From Acidilobaceae archaeon (GTDB lineage: Archaea; Thermoproteota; Thermoprotei_A; Sulfolobales; Acidilobaceae), in NCBI GenBank assembly GCA_026985435.1, contig JALSQL010000153.1, forward strand, positions 1 to 6,919: a stretch of 6,919 nucleotides of DNA, written 5' to 3'. Of the stretch, positions 5,622-6,919 are shown piece after piece; within the stretch, counting starts at the first letter, position 1; the number at the start of each line of letters is the position of its first letter. Below the pieces are notes generated by a model. That model did no database searches. It was given only the letters and a program-made list of their open reading frames with translations, and had not been told where the DNA came from. A program made the translations under genes and the position numbers.

Positions 5622-6560
5622 GTGGCGGTCTCCTACGCCTTCACACTAAAGCCCCGGGCGCCTTTCCAGTTCACCCCGCACCTCGATAGGTTCAGCGTCG
5701 AGGGCAGGCCCTCGCCCCACATATGGCTCCGCGGCGCCCGCCTGATGCGCGTCGCCGTGCCCACCAGCGCCGGGCTCGTCGGCGTCGACGCCAGGTTTGA
5801 GGGCGAGCCGTGGAGCCCCAGAGTGGAGGCTGTCGCCCGCGCGCCCAGCCGGGAAGCCGCCGAGGAGGCTGTGGCTCTGCTGGGCCTCATGGTTAGGGCC
5901 GACTTCGACTACTCTAGGTTCGTGGAGGAGCTCAGGGGCGTCGACGAGAGGCTATACTTGCTCGCCAGCCGCTACCCGGGCCTGCGGCCCGGGAGGTGTA
6001 CGAGCGTCTACGCGGCGCTCCTCGATAGTATAGTGAAGCAGAGGATAGCCCTCCCCGCAGCCCTCAGGGTTTACTCGAGGCTCGTGGAGGCCTATGGGTG
6101 GAGGCTGGAGGCGGGGGGCGCCCTCTACTACTGGCACCCGCAGGCCGATAGGCTGGCCGCCCTGAGCCCCGACGACCTGAGGCGCCTCGGCCTCACGAGG
6201 CTGAAGGCGCGGGCGCTGATCGAGGTGGCGCTAGCTGAGGTCGAGGGGAGGCTGCCAAGCCTGAGGGAGGTGGAGGCCGATCCTTGGAGCGTGGCGGGGG
6301 AGCTAACCAGGCTCTACGGCGTCGGCCGGTGGACCGCCCAGCTGGCCGTCGCGATGGTCTCCCCGGGCTTCCCCCTGGGCCCCATGAGCGACCTGGCGGT
6401 CGCCCGGGGCCTCCGGGTAGTGCTCGGCGCTAGGGACGCCGAGGGGGCCGCTAGGAGGCTCCTAGAGCGGCTCCCCGGCCTGGGGGGCCTCGTGTTGTAC
6501 CTTGTAGCATACGAGTACGAGTCCCTGAAGCGCCGGGGGGCCAGCCGCCCGCCGGGATAG
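5622..6560 (+). CDS. AlkA-like DNA glycosylase, HhH-GPD superfamily
   Basis: Base-excision repair enzyme expected to flip out and remove damaged bases, most likely alkylated purines such as 3-methyladenine. The 312 residues fit AlkA-type enzymes (about 280-310). Residues 1-95 resemble the N-terminal beta domain (FTLKPRAPFQF at 7-17). The helical core follows: SIVKQRIAL (136-144) corresponds to the AlkA SIxGQQIS segment, LSPDDLRRLGLTRLKARALI (181-200) is typical, the helix-hairpin-helix is LYGVGRWTAQLA (231-242), and the catalytic aspartate is D257 in GPMSDLAV. The lysine that bifunctional glycosylase/lyases carry in the hairpin is absent (W237-T238 here), which indicates a monofunctional glycosylase. 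GTG 5622 is supported by GGGTGG at 5610-5615. Exact substrate is uncertain; other archaeal alkyl- or deaminated-base glycosylases share these features. Confidence 0.85.
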   Translation: MAVSYAFTLKPRAPFQFTPHLDRFSVEGRPSPHIWLRGARLMRVAVPTSAGLVGVDARFEGEPWSPRVEAVARAPSREAAEEAVALLGLMVRADFDYSRFVEELRGVDERLYLLASRYPGLRPGRCTSVYAALLDSIVKQRIALPAALRVYSRLVEAYGWRLEAGGALYYWHPQADRLAALSPDDLRRLGLTRLKARALIEVALAEVEGRLPSLREVEADPWSVAGELTRLYGVGRWTAQLAVAMVSPGFPLGPMSDLAVARGLRVVLGARDAEGAARRLLERLPGLGGLVLYLVAYEYESLKRRGASRPPG

Positions 6561-6618
6561 CGGGCCTCCCGGGGGCTCGCGGCCGCCAGCCCCTGGGGGT
6601 TCCCGGCCCTGCCGGGGC
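6561..6618 (+). other. Very GC-rich spacer after the glycosylase gene
   Basis: A short spacer with no AT-rich promoter element. GGGGCT (6572-6577) can pair with AGCCCC (6588-6593) across a 10-nt loop, but in DNA this G+C rich such stems arise easily. The absence of a promoter suggests that the following frame is co-transcribed with the glycosylase gene. Confidence 0.35.
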
Positions 6619-6919
6619 CTGAGGGGGCTGAGGAGGCTCCTGGGTGGCAGGGGGTTCCAGCTCTTCCTAGCTGGGCTCAGGCTGGCCGAGGAGACTGGCG
6701 ACCCGGCGCGGCTGTACCACGTGATCGTCTCCCTCTACGAGGACTGCCATGGGGGCCCCACGAGGTACCCGCCGCCCGCGGGGGGCTACTACGAGGAGCT
6801 CGGCCAGGCCAAGGTTGTGGACCTGCCCGAGCCCCGGAGCGGCCCCGGGGTCGACGTGCTCCACGCTATCAGGTCTAGGAGGAGTAGGGGGGAGCTACGG
6901 GAGCCCCCTGAGCCTCGGG
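6619..6919 (+). CDS. SagB-type nitroreductase-like dehydrogenase, 5' part, start unclear
   Basis: The frame (codons beginning at 6619, running off the window end) encodes a protein resembling the N-terminus of SagB/ThcOx-type flavin oxidoreductases of the nitroreductase superfamily. Seen directly: VVDLPEPRSG (about 6817-6846) followed by VDVLHAIRSRRSRGEL, which matches the family's LPxP linker and the xxAIxxRRSxR flavin-binding start of the nitroreductase fold. Upstream, LFLAGLRLAEETGDPARLYH has coding-like codon use. No ATG, GTG or TTG occurs in frame between the upstream stop at 6526-6528 and GTG 6721, so 6619 (CTG) is only a placeholder. GTG 6721 would drop about 34 plausible residues and has no ribosome binding site. 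Frame and family are fairly likely; the start and intactness are uncertain. SagB-type proteins act on peptides or small molecules; the substrate here is unknown. Confidence 0.6.
   Translation, partial: MRGLRRLLGGRGFQLFLAGLRLAEETGDPARLYHVIVSLYEDCHGGPTRYPPPAGGYYEELGQAKVVDLPEPRSGPGVDVLHAIRSRRSRGELREPPEPR

Noticed and set aside
6667..6864. Leftward 65-codon frame at the window end
   Set aside because: It is antisense to the SagB-like frame, which has recognisable nitroreductase motifs; the leftward product does not resemble any family.

Overview
The window looks like chromosome of a GC-rich hyperthermophilic crenarchaeon, probably Desulfurococcales or a near relative. Reasons: an archaeal gene order S9 - RNA polymerase subunit N - S2; archaeal or crenarchaeal protein families throughout; heavy use of AGG for Arg, ATA for Ile and CTA for Leu; GTG and TTG starts; GGTG/GGAGG ribosome binding sites; and TATA-like boxes (TTTATA, TTTAAATA, CTATATAATA, CTATAAG) about 25 nt before plausible transcription starts. 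The species cannot be named from this sequence alone.

Layout. Bases 1-1185 are the tail of a ribosomal protein/RNA polymerase operon: the 3' part of rps9, rpoN, and rps2, tightly packed (rpoN and rps2 overlap by 4 nt). A strong GC hairpin follows rps2. Next comes a TATA-driven superoxide reductase gene (1328-1708). After a gene-free stretch with T-rich 3'-end signals (1709-1932) lies a long leftward gene (1933-3657) for a 574-residue protein. It resembles the uncharacterised archaeal DUF505 family and seems to be built from tandem winged-helix-like units. It shares a short AT-rich divergent promoter region with a rightward gene for a DUF1931 histone-fold protein (3771-4235). That gene converges on a leftward class A flavodiiron protein gene (4232-5458), and the two TAG stops share one CTAG. 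A second divergent promoter region separates the flavodiiron gene from a rightward AlkA-like HhH-GPD DNA glycosylase (5622-6560). The window ends inside a SagB-type nitroreductase-like reading frame that has no canonical start codon at its expected 5' end.

How it fits together. Superoxide reductase turns superoxide into hydrogen peroxide without making oxygen. The flavodiiron protein reduces oxygen (or NO) to water (or N2O). The glycosylase removes damaged bases, and the last frame is probably a flavin oxidoreductase. The region between the ribosomal operon and the window end therefore looks like a loose oxygen/radical-defence and repair neighbourhood of an anaerobe, interrupted by two possible nucleic-acid-binding proteins. 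No rubredoxin, peroxiredoxin, mobile element, tRNA, rRNA or CRISPR was found. The most notable points are the Thr in place of the usual catalytic Lys in the superoxide reductase, the internal repeat pattern of the DUF505-like protein and its head-to-head pairing with a histone-fold gene, and the start-less SagB-like frame.
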